DNA of 64,000 bases from Cupriavidus necator N-1. GTDB taxonomy: Bacteria; Pseudomonadota; Gammaproteobacteria; Burkholderiales; Burkholderiaceae. Position numbers and translations under genes: made by a program. Shown here piece after piece: positions 10,732-19,286 of this stretch (the first letter of the stretch is position 1; each line of letters starts with the position of its first letter). Location of the stretch: assembly GCF_000219215.1 (NCBI RefSeq), contig NC_015726.1, forward strand, positions 3,348,001 through 3,412,000, in the 5' to 3' direction. The notes beneath the pieces were generated by a model. That model was not told the origin of the DNA. It saw nothing but the letters and a program-made list of their open reading frames with translations, and did no database searches.

Positions 10732-10830
10732 GCTTGCTCCCGGTCCATGCCGGCCGGTTGTCGGCCAGCATGCGCGTGAATCCCTTCTGTTCCGACTATG
10801 GCGACATCATCCCACGGCCGGGGCCCAATT

Positions 10831-10866
10831 TCACACAAAAATACACTTCCTCACACTATTTCCCAC
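10831..10866 (-). promoter_or_regulatory. Putative MraZ operator: four hexamer repeats at exact 10-bp spacing
   Basis: Read on the minus strand, hexamers GTGGGA, GTGTGA, GTGTAT and GTGTGA begin at 10866, 10856, 10846 and 10836, exactly one helical turn apart. Characterised MraZ boxes are TGGG-type repeats in a comparable array just upstream of mraZ, so autoregulation is the natural reading. The array overlaps the -10 box and the expected transcription start. Another GTGGGA lies at 10809-10814, out of phase. Confidence 0.8.
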
Positions 10867-10893
10867 TTTAGAGGAAGCGATATGGCGGGTCAA
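10865..10893 (-). promoter_or_regulatory. Sigma-70 promoter of the dcw (mra) operon
   Basis: On the minus strand there is a -35 TTGACC (10893-10888), a 17-base spacer and a -10 TAAAGT (10870-10865). Five of six -35 positions match consensus. It would give a leader of roughly 125 bases before mraZ. The -10 overlaps the first repeat of the MraZ array, consistent with repression by promoter occlusion. Confidence 0.75.
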
Positions 10894-11150
10894 GGCTGGT
10901 TGCAGGGCAGCAAACGAGTTTTTTTGAATCAGAACAATGACTTAGCGCGCACACTTCACGCACCGAAAAAGTGAATCCTTAATGAAATGAAGATCTTAGG
11001 GAGGAAAGCCGAGAAACCACCTGAGAACCACTTGCGGAGGAACTGCCGGCGGCACGGGAAAGACCTGCCCCGTCGCGCGAAGAAAGGATACAACAATTGC
11101 CCGCCAGCCCCGCCGGAACCAGGGCCAGCGAGGGGCAAGCAGGGGCCGGC
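10894..11150. other. Intergenic remainder between the mra promoter and coq7
   Basis: With the regulatory sites above, the gap between mraZ and coq7 is 419 bases. I see no supported gene in this part. It has lower GC than its surroundings and a T7 run at about 10920. No convincing hairpin terminator for coq7 could be recognised. Confidence 0.5.
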
Positions 11151-11774
11151 TCAGATCCGGTAGGCGGCGGTGGTCATCACGCGCGAGGCGCCGCGCATCA
11201 GTGCCCGCACCGGGGCGGGCAACGGGATCCCGCCGGCATCGCGCGCGGCATCGCCGTGGCGGATCTCGTCGTCGCGCATCTGCTCGAGGATGGCGCGCGA
11301 GCGGCCGTCGGCCTCGGGCAGGCGGTCCAGGTGCCCGCCCAAGTGGTGCTCGACCTGGCGCTCGGTCTCGGCGACGAAGCCCAGGCTGACACGATCGCCG
11401 GCGCGGCCGGCCACCCAGCCGATGGCGAAGGCGCCGGCGTACCACAGCGGGTTGAGCAGGCTCGGGCGCGAGCCCAGTTCGCGCAGGCGCTCGGCGCACC
11501 AGGCCAGGTGGTCTTCCTCTTCGCGCGCGGCGGCATCCATCTGCGCGCGCACCGCGCCGTTGCGGGCGGTGAGCTTCTGGGCCTGGTACAGGGCCTGCGC
11601 GCAGACCTCGCCGACATGGTTGATGCGCATCAGCCCGGCCACGTGGCGGCGTTCATCGGCGCTCATCTGTTCGGTGTCCGGTGCCAGCCGGTCAGCCGGG
11701 TTGGCGCGCGCGGTGCGCGTGGCGCCGGCAATGGCGCGCAATGCCACGTCGAATTCTTTGATCAGGGTGTCCAT
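11151..11774 (-). CDS. coq7: Coq7-type 3-demethoxyubiquinol hydroxylase (di-iron)
   Basis: This family hydroxylates C6 of the quinone ring late in ubiquinone biosynthesis. The 207-residue protein contains the di-iron ligands of the COQ7 family: an early glutamate in [16 protein letters not shown], then [17 protein letters not shown], and the C-terminal DDEIRHG. The ATG starting [12 protein letters not shown] is the first reasonable start. A promoter-like element lies about 100 bases upstream. It is transcribed separately from the dcw operon. Confidence 0.93.
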   Translation of the reverse strand: MDTLIKEFDVALRAIAGATRTARANPADRLAPDTEQMSADERRHVAGLMRINHVGEVCAQALYQAQKLTARNGAVRAQMDAAAREEEDHLAWCAERLRELGSRPSLLNPLWYAGAFAIGWVAGRAGDRVSLGFVAETERQVEHHLGGHLDRLPEADGRSRAILEQMRDDEIRHGDAARDAGGIPLPAPVRALMRGASRVMTTAAYRI

Positions 11775-11871
11775 GTCGCAGAGGCAGTTGGTCGTCGTTC
11801 CCGGCAGCCCCTGTCATCGTGGGGTGCGCGGCCGCGGCGCGGCACGCGCAGGGGCCATCGGGATTACCCGC

Positions 11872-11899
11872 ATTGTAGCTTGCCTCTAATCGGCGCCAA
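11872..11899 (-). promoter_or_regulatory. Putative coq7 promoter
   Basis: The minus strand shows -35 TTGGCG (11899-11894), a 16-base spacer and -10 TACAAT (11877-11872), about 100 bases before the coq7 start. Both boxes match sigma-70 consensus well. The porin gene is divergent from here, so this gap of 336 bases serves both genes. I found no equally clear promoter for the porin. Confidence 0.55.
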
Positions 11900-12110
11900 C
11901 CCGCATCCCGCCTTGCATTGATGCGCCTGGCTACTCAGAAACCCTGAGTTGTTAAAAGAAGACAAGGGGGATTGGCCTGACTAGTGAATTAAGGGTTGTT
12001 TGTTACAGTACTTCGCAACTTCCAAGGAAGTTTGACGCACGGGGGATGGAGACCAACAGGAGGTTCTCCCGGGCCGTCACCAATAATTCTTACAGTGGAG
12101 ATCAACGAGC

Positions 12111-13250
12111 ATGAAGAAATCGCTTCTGGCGCTGGCAGCGCTTGGCGCATTTGCTGGGGCGGCGCAGGCCCAATCGAGCGTGACCCTGTACGGCGTGGCC
12201 GATGCGAACCTCGAATACGTCAGCAATATGTCGACGACGAACCCGACCAACGCCAGCCCCACCAACCCGTTCCCGGGCGCAGCGCACAACCTGTTCCGGA
12301 TGTCCTCCGGCGGCCTGTCCGGCTCGCGCTGGGGCCTGCGAGGCGTCGAGGACCTGGGCAGCGGCCTGAAGGCGCTCTTTGTGCTTGAAAGCGGTTTTGG
12401 GCTGGATGACGGGAAATCGCAGCAAGGTGGCCGCCTGTTCGGTCGTCAAGCCTACGTCGGCCTGGAAAGCGACCAGGTCGGCCGCGTGACCTTCGGTCGC
12501 CAGTACACCTCGCTGTTTGACATGATGGCCAACTTTTCGCCGACCGGCTATGCCACCCAGTACGAGCCGGTGGTCGCTCAACTGGGCCTGAACTTCCGCT
12601 CGGACAACACTGCCAAGTACACCGGCAAGTTCGGCCCGGTGACCGCGGTCGCGCACTGGTCGTTCGGTAACGGCGTTGCCGGCGGCGGCGAAGTCCCCGG
12701 CCAGTTCCGCCGCGACACCGGCTACGGTGCCGGCCTGGCGTGGGCCGCCGGCCCGTTCGGCATTACCGCCGCCTATGACCAGTACAACCCGACCCTGAAC
12801 GCCGCCGGTGGCACCGGTGACTTCAAGAAGGCCGCGGTTGCCGCCAGCTATGCCTTCGGCCCGGCCAAGCTGATGGCCGGCTATCGCTGGGGCATGAACA
12901 AGGCACCGAATGACAATACGATCCTGAAGGACAACTACTACTGGGTCGGTGCCAACTACCAGGTCACGACGGCGCTGGGCCTGACGCTGGCTTACTACTA
13001 CGACGACGTCAAGAACCTGAACCTGGCCGCCACCGGCGCCACCAACAATATCAAGAACCCCTGGCAGATTTCGTTCGTCGCCGACTACAACCTGTCCAAG
13101 CGCACCGACCTCTACCTGACCACCGCCTATTCGAAGAACGCCGGCCTGAACTTCGACACCTCGGCCATCAGCTTCGCCAACGGCTACTTCCTGGGTGCCG
13201 GCAAGGACAACATGGTCGGCGTCGCCCTGGGCATCCGCCACAAGTTCTGA
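12111..13250 (+). CDS. Gram-negative general porin (OmpC/Bcp type)
   Basis: This is an outer-membrane trimeric beta-barrel porin for small hydrophilic solutes. The 379-residue protein has a signal peptide MKKSLLALAALGAFAGAAQA with cleavage after AQA. The mature protein begins QSSVTLYGVADANLEYVSN, the standard first strand of betaproteobacterial porins, followed by SRWGLRGVEDLGSGLKALFVLE and a constriction-loop region. It ends in phenylalanine (GIRHKF), the barrel-insertion signal. A GGAG Shine-Dalgarno precedes the ATG and a strong terminator follows. Monocistronic. Confidence 0.95.
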   Translation: MKKSLLALAALGAFAGAAQAQSSVTLYGVADANLEYVSNMSTTNPTNASPTNPFPGAAHNLFRMSSGGLSGSRWGLRGVEDLGSGLKALFVLESGFGLDDGKSQQGGRLFGRQAYVGLESDQVGRVTFGRQYTSLFDMMANFSPTGYATQYEPVVAQLGLNFRSDNTAKYTGKFGPVTAVAHWSFGNGVAGGGEVPGQFRRDTGYGAGLAWAAGPFGITAAYDQYNPTLNAAGGTGDFKKAAVAASYAFGPAKLMAGYRWGMNKAPNDNTILKDNYYWVGANYQVTTALGLTLAYYYDDVKNLNLAATGATNNIKNPWQISFVADYNLSKRTDLYLTTAYSKNAGLNFDTSAISFANGYFLGAGKDNMVGVALGIRHKF

Positions 13251-13284
13251 TCGCCTGTCGATCCCGGTCGCAAGGCCGGTCTGC

Positions 13285-13309
13285 AAAGGCACCTCCGGGT
13301 GCCTTTTTT
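13285..13309 (+). terminator. Rho-independent terminator of the porin gene
   Basis: AAAGGCAC pairs with GTGCCTTT around a CTCCGG loop, followed by a T6 run. It lies 35 bases after the porin stop. Confidence 0.9.
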
Positions 13310-13434
13310 CATTGGCGCGCCCCCCACTCCCATAGGGCATCACCTCATCGGCGCCACCCCGGCAGCGGACTAGAATGCACTTACCGTAGCCGCCCCACCG
13401 ACCTCACGAGCGGACAACACCAGGAGACTCACGC

Positions 13435-14436
13435 ATGCAACCCAATCGCCGGCGCGCCGTCGCGCTGCTGCTGTCCGCCAGCCTTGCCGCGCTCGCCAGC
13501 CAGTCGGTGCTGGCCGCCGACCCGTACCCGGCCAAGCCGATCCGGCTGGTGGTGCCCTTTGCCGCCGGCGGCACCACCGACATCCTGGCCCGCGCCGTGG
13601 CCGCGGAGCTGGCCAGGCTGCCGGGCTGGAACGTGGTGGTCGACAACAAGCCCGGCGCCGGCGGCAATATCGGCGCGGACCTCGTCGCCAAGGCCGCGCC
13701 GGATGGCTACACGCTGCTGATGGGCACCGTGGGCACCCATGGCATCAACCAGTCGCTGTACGGCAAGCTGCCGTTCGACCCGATCAAGGACTTCGCTCCG
13801 ATCACCGAGGTGGCGGCCGTGCCCAACGTGCTGGTGCTGAACCCGGCGTTTGCGCAGCAAAATAAGATCGACAGCGTCAAGGACCTGATCGCCTACGCGC
13901 GCGCCAACCCCGGCAAGATCAACATGGCCTCCAGCGGCAACGGCACCTCGATCCACCTGGCCGGGGAGCTGTTCAAGACGCAGACCCGGACCTTCATGGT
14001 CCACTTCCCGTACAAGGGCAGCGGGCCGGCGCTGACGGACCTGGCCGGGGGCACCGTGCAGGTGATGTTCGACAACCTGCCGTCGTCGATGGCGCTGATC
14101 AAGAGCGGCAAGCTCAAGGCGCTGGCGGTGACCAGCGCCAGGCCGTCGCCGGCGCTGCCGGGCGTGCCGACCATAGCCCAGGCCGCGGGCCTGCCGCAGT
14201 ATGAAGCCAGCTCCTGGTTCGGCATGCTGGCGCCGGCCGGCACGCCGCCGGATGTCATCCACCGCATCCAGCAGGAAGTGGCCAAGGCGCTGAATGCCCC
14301 GGCCGTGCGCGAACGCCTGCAGGCGCAGGGCGCCGAGCCTGTCGGCAACACCCCGGAGCAGTTCGCCGCGTTCATCCGCGCCGAAACCGCCAAGTGGGCC
14401 AAGGTGGTCAAGGATTCCGGCGCCAAGGTGGATTGA
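13435..14436 (+). CDS. Bug/TctC-family tripartite tricarboxylate transporter binding protein
   Basis: These periplasmic proteins bind carboxylates or related small molecules, often for TctAB permeases. The 333-residue protein has a signal peptide ([20 protein letters not shown], then VLAAD) and the family opening [20 protein letters not shown], then [20 protein letters not shown] and [10 protein letters not shown]. No tctA or tctB homologue is in the window, so it is one of the orphan binding proteins that are greatly expanded in Burkholderiales. The ligand cannot be deduced. An AGGAG site precedes the ATG. Confidence 0.92.
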   Translation: MQPNRRRAVALLLSASLAALASQSVLAADPYPAKPIRLVVPFAAGGTTDILARAVAAELARLPGWNVVVDNKPGAGGNIGADLVAKAAPDGYTLLMGTVGTHGINQSLYGKLPFDPIKDFAPITEVAAVPNVLVLNPAFAQQNKIDSVKDLIAYARANPGKINMASSGNGTSIHLAGELFKTQTRTFMVHFPYKGSGPALTDLAGGTVQVMFDNLPSSMALIKSGKLKALAVTSARPSPALPGVPTIAQAAGLPQYEASSWFGMLAPAGTPPDVIHRIQQEVAKALNAPAVRERLQAQGAEPVGNTPEQFAAFIRAETAKWAKVVKDSGAKVD

Positions 14437-14483
14437 CGCCGATTTGATCGCCGGCAGGGCGGCGGCCCGTATCGCGCATATAC

Positions 14484-14495
14484 TTGAGGCATCAA
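14484..14495. promoter_or_regulatory. Possible operator, TTGA-N4-TCAA inverted repeat
   Basis: A short inverted repeat TTGAGGCATCAA lies 72 bases before the MarR gene in a 130-base gap. MarR regulators commonly bind inverted repeats in their own promoter. The arms are only 4 bases, so chance is a real possibility. Confidence 0.3.
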
Positions 14496-14566
14496 ATGTC
14501 GGCTGCCCGCCCCGTGGGCGGCCCCTGGCGGCTGCGGCCGCACCCCTGCGCACCGATGCACTGAAG

Positions 14567-15070
14567 ATGCCAAACCCGTCCCCTGCCGCCGGCGCCGAAA
14601 GCGCGCCGGTCGACCTTGAAACCCGCGCCGACCAGACCGAGCACGAAGCCCTGCGGCTGTGGTTGCGGCTGTTGACCTGCACCACCCTGATCGAGGGCGA
14701 TATCCGTTCGCGGCTGCGCCAGGATTTTGCCTGCACCCTGCCGCGCTTCGACCTGATGGCACAGCTCGACCGCCACCCTGAAGGCCTGAAGATGGGCGAG
14801 CTGTCGCGCCGCATGATGGTGACAGGCGGCAACGTCACCGGCATCACCGACCAGCTGCAGCAGGAAGGCCTGGTCTCGCGCGAGGCCCTGCCCACTGACC
14901 GCCGTGCCTACCTGATCCGCCTGACCCCGGCCGGGCGCGCCGCGTTCTCGCGCATGGCGCGCGCGCATGAGGACTGGATCGAGCAACTGTTCTCCGGCCT
15001 GGCCGAGACCGACCGGCGCGCCCTGTTCCGACTGCTTGGCCGGCTCAAGACCGGCCTGATCTCGCCATGA
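14567..15070 (+). CDS. MarR-family transcriptional regulator
   Basis: The protein has 167 residues from the chosen ATG (MPNPSPAAGAES). The winged helix-turn-helix is visible: LPRFDLMAQLDRHPEGLKMGELSRRMMVTGGNVTGI in pieces, then the wing with LVSREALPTDRRAYLIRLTPAG. That DRR-x-YLI-x-LT wing motif is diagnostic of MarR. The reading frame is open further upstream, but that part overlaps the preceding gene and has no conserved features. The stop overlaps the next gene by 4 bases (ATGA), so the downstream lipoprotein is its likely co-transcribed partner. Effector unknown. Confidence 0.9.
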   Translation: MPNPSPAAGAESAPVDLETRADQTEHEALRLWLRLLTCTTLIEGDIRSRLRQDFACTLPRFDLMAQLDRHPEGLKMGELSRRMMVTGGNVTGITDQLQQEGLVSREALPTDRRAYLIRLTPAGRAAFSRMARAHEDWIEQLFSGLAETDRRALFRLLGRLKTGLISP

Positions 15071-15513
15071 AGACCCTGCCCTACCTTGTCCTGTGCGGCC
15101 TGCTGCCGGCGCTGGCCGCCTGCAGCAGCACGCCGCAGCCGCCGCAGGTCACGCCGGTGAATGCCACCATCAAGCTTGGCCGCGTCACCGAGAAGACGTT
15201 CCTGACCCGCCTGGACGTGGCCCAGGTGCCCCCGTACTACGGCGGCGGCACCAGCGTCGGCGTGGGCGCCGCGGGTGGCGGCGGGGGTGGCGGGGTGGGC
15301 GTGGGCTTTGCCTTCGACCTGAGCCGGCTGTTCAGCAAGCCCGCACCGGTGCAGCAGGTGGACCTATTCCAGTACAAGGTGCGAACCATGGACGGCGCGA
15401 TCGTATCGGCCAACGCGCCGGCGGCGCCGGGGCTGGAGCCTGGCGCGTGCGTGCGGGTGATCTACACCGACGGCAGCCAGGAAGCCCGCCTGGCGCCATC
15501 GAACGAGTGCTGA
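15067..15513 (+). CDS. Small glycine-rich lipoprotein of unknown function
   Basis: The 148-residue protein begins with a lipoprotein signal ending in the lipobox LAAC (Cys19 or thereabouts), then a proline-rich linker. The centre has a glycine-rich run (GVGAAGGGG onward, about residues 64-80) reminiscent of glycine-zipper segments of SlyB-like outer-membrane lipoproteins, then FDLSRLFSKP. A C-terminal region with GACVRVIYTDG resembles the RV-Y-DG ending of that group. I do not recognise a named family with confidence. It is coupled to the MarR gene by a 4-base overlap. Confidence 0.75.
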   Translation: MKTLPYLVLCGLLPALAACSSTPQPPQVTPVNATIKLGRVTEKTFLTRLDVAQVPPYYGGGTSVGVGAAGGGGGGGVGVGFAFDLSRLFSKPAPVQQVDLFQYKVRTMDGAIVSANAPAAPGLEPGACVRVIYTDGSQEARLAPSNEC

Positions 15514-15537
15514 GCCGCCGCAACGCGGCCTGAAAGC

Positions 15538-15566
15538 ACAACGGCCTCCACTCGGGAGGCCGTTGT
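15538..15566. terminator. Bidirectional hairpin between lipoprotein gene and fadD
   Basis: A perfect 12-base stem, ACAACGGCCTCC with GGAGGCCGTTGT, separated by five bases, lies between two convergent genes. The T-rich flank is short on both sides. Confidence 0.75.
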
Positions 15567-15585
15567 CGTTTGCAGCGGCTGCCGC

Positions 15586-17268
15586 TCAGGCGGCCTTGCG
15601 GCTGTCGCGCAGTTCGCGGCGCAGGATCTTGCCGACGTTGGTCTTGGGCAGCTCGGTGCGGAACTCGACGTACTTGGGCCGCTTGTAGCCGGTCAGGCGT
15701 TCCTTGCAGAACTCGATCACATCGGCCTCGGTCAGCCCCGGATCCTTCTTCACCACGAACAGCTTGACCACCTCGCCCGAGTGCGTGTCGGGCACGCCCA
15801 CGGCCGCCACTTCCAGCACGCCCGGGCACTCGGCGACCACGCCTTCGACCTCGTTCGGATACACGTTGAAGCCCGACACCAGGATCATGTCCTTCTTGCG
15901 GTCGACGATCTTGGTGTAGCCGCGCTCGTCCATCACGCCGATGTCGCCGGTCTTGAAGAAGCCGTCCGGGGTCATGACCTTGGCGGTCTCGTCCGGGCGG
16001 TTCCAGTAGCCGGCCATCACCTGCGGGCCGCGGATGCAGATCTCGCCCGGCTGGCCGAGCGGCACGTCCTTGCCGTCGTCGTCGCGGATCACCACTTCGG
16101 TCGAGGGCAGCGGCATGCCGATGGTGCCGGAGAACACGTTGGTGTCGGTCGGGTTGCAGGTGGCCGAGGGCGAGGTCTCGGACAGGCCGTAGCCTTCGAT
16201 GATCGGGCAGCCGGTCTTGGCCAGCCACTGCTTGGCCACCGCCTCCTGCACCGCCATGCCGCCGCCGTTGGCCACGCGCAGGCCGGAGAAATCGACCTTG
16301 CTGATTTCCGGGTTGTTGAGCAGCGCGTTGTACAGCGTGTTGACCGCTGGGAACATGTTGAACCTGTACTTCTGCAGTTCCTTGATGAAGCCCGGGATGT
16401 CGCGCGGATTCGGGATCAGCACGCCGGTGCCGCCGCTGCGCATGCCCAGCAGGCAGCAGACCGTCAGCGCGAAGATGTGGTACAGCGGCAGCGCGGTGAT
16501 GGTGATGGGCTGGTCGATATGGGCGCCCTTGTCCAGCGCCGGCTGCATCCACGCCTCGGACTGCAGCACGTTGGCCACCACGTTACGGTGCAGCAGCACC
16601 GCGCCCTTGGATACACCGGTGGTGCCGCCCGTGTACTGCAGGAAGGCAACGTCCTCCGGCCCCGTGGTGGCCGGCTGCAGCGTCAGCTTGCGCCCTTCGG
16701 CCAGCACGCTGTTGAAGCGCACGCAGTTGGGCAGCTCCCACGCCGGCACCATCTTCTTGACGTTGCGCACCACGAAATTGACGATCGCGCCCTTCAGGCC
16801 GCCGAGCATGTCACCCATGCTGGCCACCACCACATGCTTGACCGGGGTCTTGGCCAGCACCTGCTGCAGCGTCGAGGCAAAGTTCTCCAGGATCACGATG
16901 GCCTCGGCGCCGCTGTCCTTGAGCTGGTGCTCGAGTTCGCGCGGGGTGTAGAGCGGGTTGACGTTGACCACCACGAAACCCGCGCGCAGCACCGCCGCCA
17001 GCACCACCGGGTACTGCAGCACGTTCGGCATCATGATCGCCACGCGTGCGCCGGGGCGCAGCCCGCGCGACTGCAGCCACGCGGCAAAGTGGGCCGAGAG
17101 CTGGTCCAGTTCGCCGTAGGTGATGGCCTTGTCCATGCAGATGAAGGCCTTGCGGTCGGCATAGGTGCGGAAAGACGCCTCGAGCAGCGCGGCAAGCGAG
17201 CGGAACTGGCTGGCATCGATCTCGGCGGGAACGCCGGCCGGGTAGTGTTTCAGCCAAATTCTTTCCAT
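15586..17268 (-). CDS. fadD: FadD, long-chain fatty acid-CoA ligase
   Basis: FadD activates fatty acids to acyl-CoA with ATP for beta-oxidation at the inner membrane. The 560-residue length fits the family. The AMP-binding motif LQYTGGTTGVSKGAVL lies near residues 210-225; the middle has IEGYGLSETSP and the end FFKTGDIGVMDERGY, VDRKKDMILVSGFNVYP and the catalytic-lysine region TNVGKILRRELRD. The ATG has a GGAGACGG Shine-Dalgarno. A promoter and an imperfect palindrome lie upstream, after a TetR gene on the same strand. Confidence 0.95.
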   Translation of the reverse strand: MERIWLKHYPAGVPAEIDASQFRSLAALLEASFRTYADRKAFICMDKAITYGELDQLSAHFAAWLQSRGLRPGARVAIMMPNVLQYPVVLAAVLRAGFVVVNVNPLYTPRELEHQLKDSGAEAIVILENFASTLQQVLAKTPVKHVVVASMGDMLGGLKGAIVNFVVRNVKKMVPAWELPNCVRFNSVLAEGRKLTLQPATTGPEDVAFLQYTGGTTGVSKGAVLLHRNVVANVLQSEAWMQPALDKGAHIDQPITITALPLYHIFALTVCCLLGMRSGGTGVLIPNPRDIPGFIKELQKYRFNMFPAVNTLYNALLNNPEISKVDFSGLRVANGGGMAVQEAVAKQWLAKTGCPIIEGYGLSETSPSATCNPTDTNVFSGTIGMPLPSTEVVIRDDDGKDVPLGQPGEICIRGPQVMAGYWNRPDETAKVMTPDGFFKTGDIGVMDERGYTKIVDRKKDMILVSGFNVYPNEVEGVVAECPGVLEVAAVGVPDTHSGEVVKLFVVKKDPGLTEADVIEFCKERLTGYKRPKYVEFRTELPKTNVGKILRRELRDSRKAA

Positions 17269-17289
17269 AGCACCGTCTCCTGAATTTCT

Positions 17290-17301
17290 GAATGGTCGTT
17301 C
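17290..17301 (-). promoter_or_regulatory. Possible TetR-type operator upstream of fadD
   Basis: On the minus strand GAACGACCATTC is an imperfect palindrome (four of six pairs match). It sits about 22 bases before the fadD start, just after the predicted transcription start. Fatty-acid TetR repressors typically bind GAAC/GTTC-type palindromes. The adjacent TetR gene is the obvious candidate regulator, but this is inference. Confidence 0.35.
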
Positions 17302-17313
17302 GATTTTGCCGAG

Positions 17314-17342
17314 ATGCTAAACGTGCGCCCCGGTTAAAACAA
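17314..17342 (-). promoter_or_regulatory. Putative fadD promoter
   Basis: Minus strand: -35 TTGTTT (17342-17337), 17-base spacer, -10 TAGCAT (17319-17314). It lies within the 189-base gap between the TetR gene and fadD and would start transcription just before the palindrome. Confidence 0.5.
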
Positions 17343-17457
17343 CAACTTAGACGAAGTCCTCGGGGTCACCGGACAGCCCTTGGTGCCCCTGACGGGCATT
17401 ATGCGCCACCGATCGGGCGCAAGTAGCGGGATAACCCCTAGTGAGGCAAATCCGCAC

Positions 17458-18120
17458 TCACCCGCCGCTGGGCAGCGCCAGCTTCATCATGCTGGCGGCA
17501 AGCTCCTGCGCCAGTGTCTCCGGGTCCATGCGCCCGGGTTCATGCCAGGTGTACAGGAAGCCCACCACGCTGCCGATCGCATGCGCCGTCACGCGCGCGT
17601 CGCCGAAGGCGAACACGCCATCGCGCCTGCCCTCTTCCAGCAGCGCATAGAGGTCGCGATAGAAGTCCCGCGCCATGCTGTCGAGCCACGCCACGGTGTC
17701 GGGGCGCAGGTACTGGTTGTCGCGAAAGCTCAGCGTGGCCGGCACATGGCAGGCAACGCAGCGCCGCGCCATCTCGAGCAGGCAGGCCTGCAGGCGCTCG
17801 CGCACCGGCAGCGCCGGGTCCGCGGTCTCGCGGATCACGGGCAGGCAGGTCTGGGCCGACTCGCGGCACAGGATGTCGAAGATCTCGTACTTGTCAGTAA
17901 AGTAGTAGTAGACCGCCGGCTTGGTCACGCCCAGCGCGCGGCACAGGTCGTTCATGGTCATGCCGGGATAGCCCTTGCTGTAGAAGAGCTGCGCGGCGGT
18001 ATCGAGGATCTGGCGGCGGCGGGCCTCCTGGCGCTCGGCGATATGCGGGCGGGCCGGCTGCGGCTCTGGCGGTGCGCTCAACGGCGGGTTCAGCGGTGCG
18101 GATCTGGGTGCAATCGACAT
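17458..18120 (-). CDS. TetR/AcrR-family regulator, probably of fatty-acid metabolism
   Basis: The 220-residue protein has a Pro-rich N-terminal extension of about 27 residues, then a TetR helix-turn-helix (about 30-78): RRRQILDTAAQLFYSKGY, MTMNDLCRALGVTKPAVYYYF and the DKYEIFDILC hinge. The larger C-terminal half is the ligand domain. It lies directly upstream of fadD in the same direction, so control of fadD by acyl-CoA is a reasonable guess. The effector is not visible from sequence. Confidence 0.88.
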   Translation of the reverse strand: MSIAPRSAPLNPPLSAPPEPQPARPHIAERQEARRRQILDTAAQLFYSKGYPGMTMNDLCRALGVTKPAVYYYFTDKYEIFDILCRESAQTCLPVIRETADPALPVRERLQACLLEMARRCVACHVPATLSFRDNQYLRPDTVAWLDSMARDFYRDLYALLEEGRRDGVFAFGDARVTAHAIGSVVGFLYTWHEPGRMDPETLAQELAASMMKLALPSGG

Positions 18121-18152
18121 GATGCAATTCTCGCACGGCGGGACGCGGCAGC

Positions 18153-19286
18153 TTAGTTGGCCGCCGTCTTGCCGCCCGCGGTCAGCGTGCCGGTGCGCGT
18201 GGCTGGCGGCGCCAGCCGCTGCAGCGCGGCCTCGCGCTCGGCGGCGGGCAGCGCGCCGATACGGGCGGCCTCGTCATAGAACCGCTGCCAGTCGCCGTTG
18301 CACCGCGCCAGCAACGCGGTGAAGGCCGGCACCCACTGCTGGTAGGTGGCCACCGCGGCCAGATGGGCGTTGGTCAGCGGCTGGTCGAACCAGCGGTCAT
18401 AGCCGCTGAAGCCGCCCCACTCCGTGCGTAGCCGCGCGTACTCGGTGCGCAGGTCGGCGAAGATCCTGGCCTTGCCCTCGCGCTTGGCGTCATCATCGAG
18501 CGGGGTCTGGTACAGCGCCACCAGCCGGTCGCGCGTGCCCAGCAACAGCGCGCGGAACTGCTGGCGCCGGGCATCGTACTGCCGATAGCTGGCGCGCGCG
18601 TCCTCCGACGCATCCTCGGACAGCCAGCGCTCCACGCCCGCGGCTTCCACCGCGGTGGCGAAGGACTCGTTGAAGGCGGTGTCGTTGCGCACGTACACCA
18701 CCTGGTGCGCCAGCTCGTGGAAGATCAGCCGCGCCAGTTCGCCCTCGGGCAGGTAGACGAAGGTATTGAGCAGCGGGTCGTCGAAATAGCCCAGCGTCGA
18801 ATAGGCGGGGATGCCGGCCACGTACGTCTCCAGCCCGTCGCGGCGCAATCCCTGCGCATACTGCTCGGCATCGGACTGGGCGTAGTAGCCGCGGTAGCTG
18901 ATGCAGCCGACGATGGGGAAGCACCACTTGCGCAGCTCCATCGACAGCTCGGGCGTGGCGAACACGCTCCACACCACATAGGGCCGGTGCAGGTTGGCGT
19001 AGCGGCGGTAGCTCCCGTTCTCGGGCAGCTTCAGTTCGCGCGAGGCAAAGTCGCGCATGCGGCCGGCCAGCGCCAGCCGCTGCGCCAGGCGCGCATCGTT
19101 GGCGTCGCGCGCGCTGGCGATGGCGTCGGTCAGCGGCTGTGCCTGGGCCATCACGCCCAGGTGGCCGCCGATCGACTGCGCGTAGTAGCCGACGGCCTCG
19201 CACCCGGCCGTCACCAGGACCACCGCGGTGAGGCCGGTCGCCGCCAGGAGTGCCGCCCAGCGCCGGCGGCCAGGCTGCGGCGTCAT
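18153..19286 (-). CDS. Lipoprotein zinc peptidase (putative aminopeptidase, DUF2265 type)
   Basis: The 377-residue protein has an N-terminal signal with a lipobox-like LVTAGC. The centre carries HELAHQ (in LARLIFHELAHQVVYV), an HExxH zinc-binding motif, followed by the glutamate-containing NESFATAVEAAGVERWL. This matches the family annotated as putative aminopeptidases (COG4324). It lacks a known substrate. The ATG overlaps the stop of the molybdopterin oxidoreductase gene by 4 bases, so the two are co-translated, an unexpected pairing. Confidence 0.8.
   Translation of the reverse strand: MTPQPGRRRWAALLAATGLTAVVLVTAGCEAVGYYAQSIGGHLGVMAQAQPLTDAIASARDANDARLAQRLALAGRMRDFASRELKLPENGSYRRYANLHRPYVVWSVFATPELSMELRKWCFPIVGCISYRGYYAQSDAEQYAQGLRRDGLETYVAGIPAYSTLGYFDDPLLNTFVYLPEGELARLIFHELAHQVVYVRNDTAFNESFATAVEAAGVERWLSEDASEDARASYRQYDARRQQFRALLLGTRDRLVALYQTPLDDDAKREGKARIFADLRTEYARLRTEWGGFSGYDRWFDQPLTNAHLAAVATYQQWVPAFTALLARCNGDWQRFYDEAARIGALPAAEREAALQRLAPPATRTGTLTAGGKTAAN

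Noticed and set aside
10956..11138. 60-codon minus-strand frame after coq7
   Set aside because: Starts in the coq7 3' flank, has no good ribosome site and no conserved features. Possibly chance.
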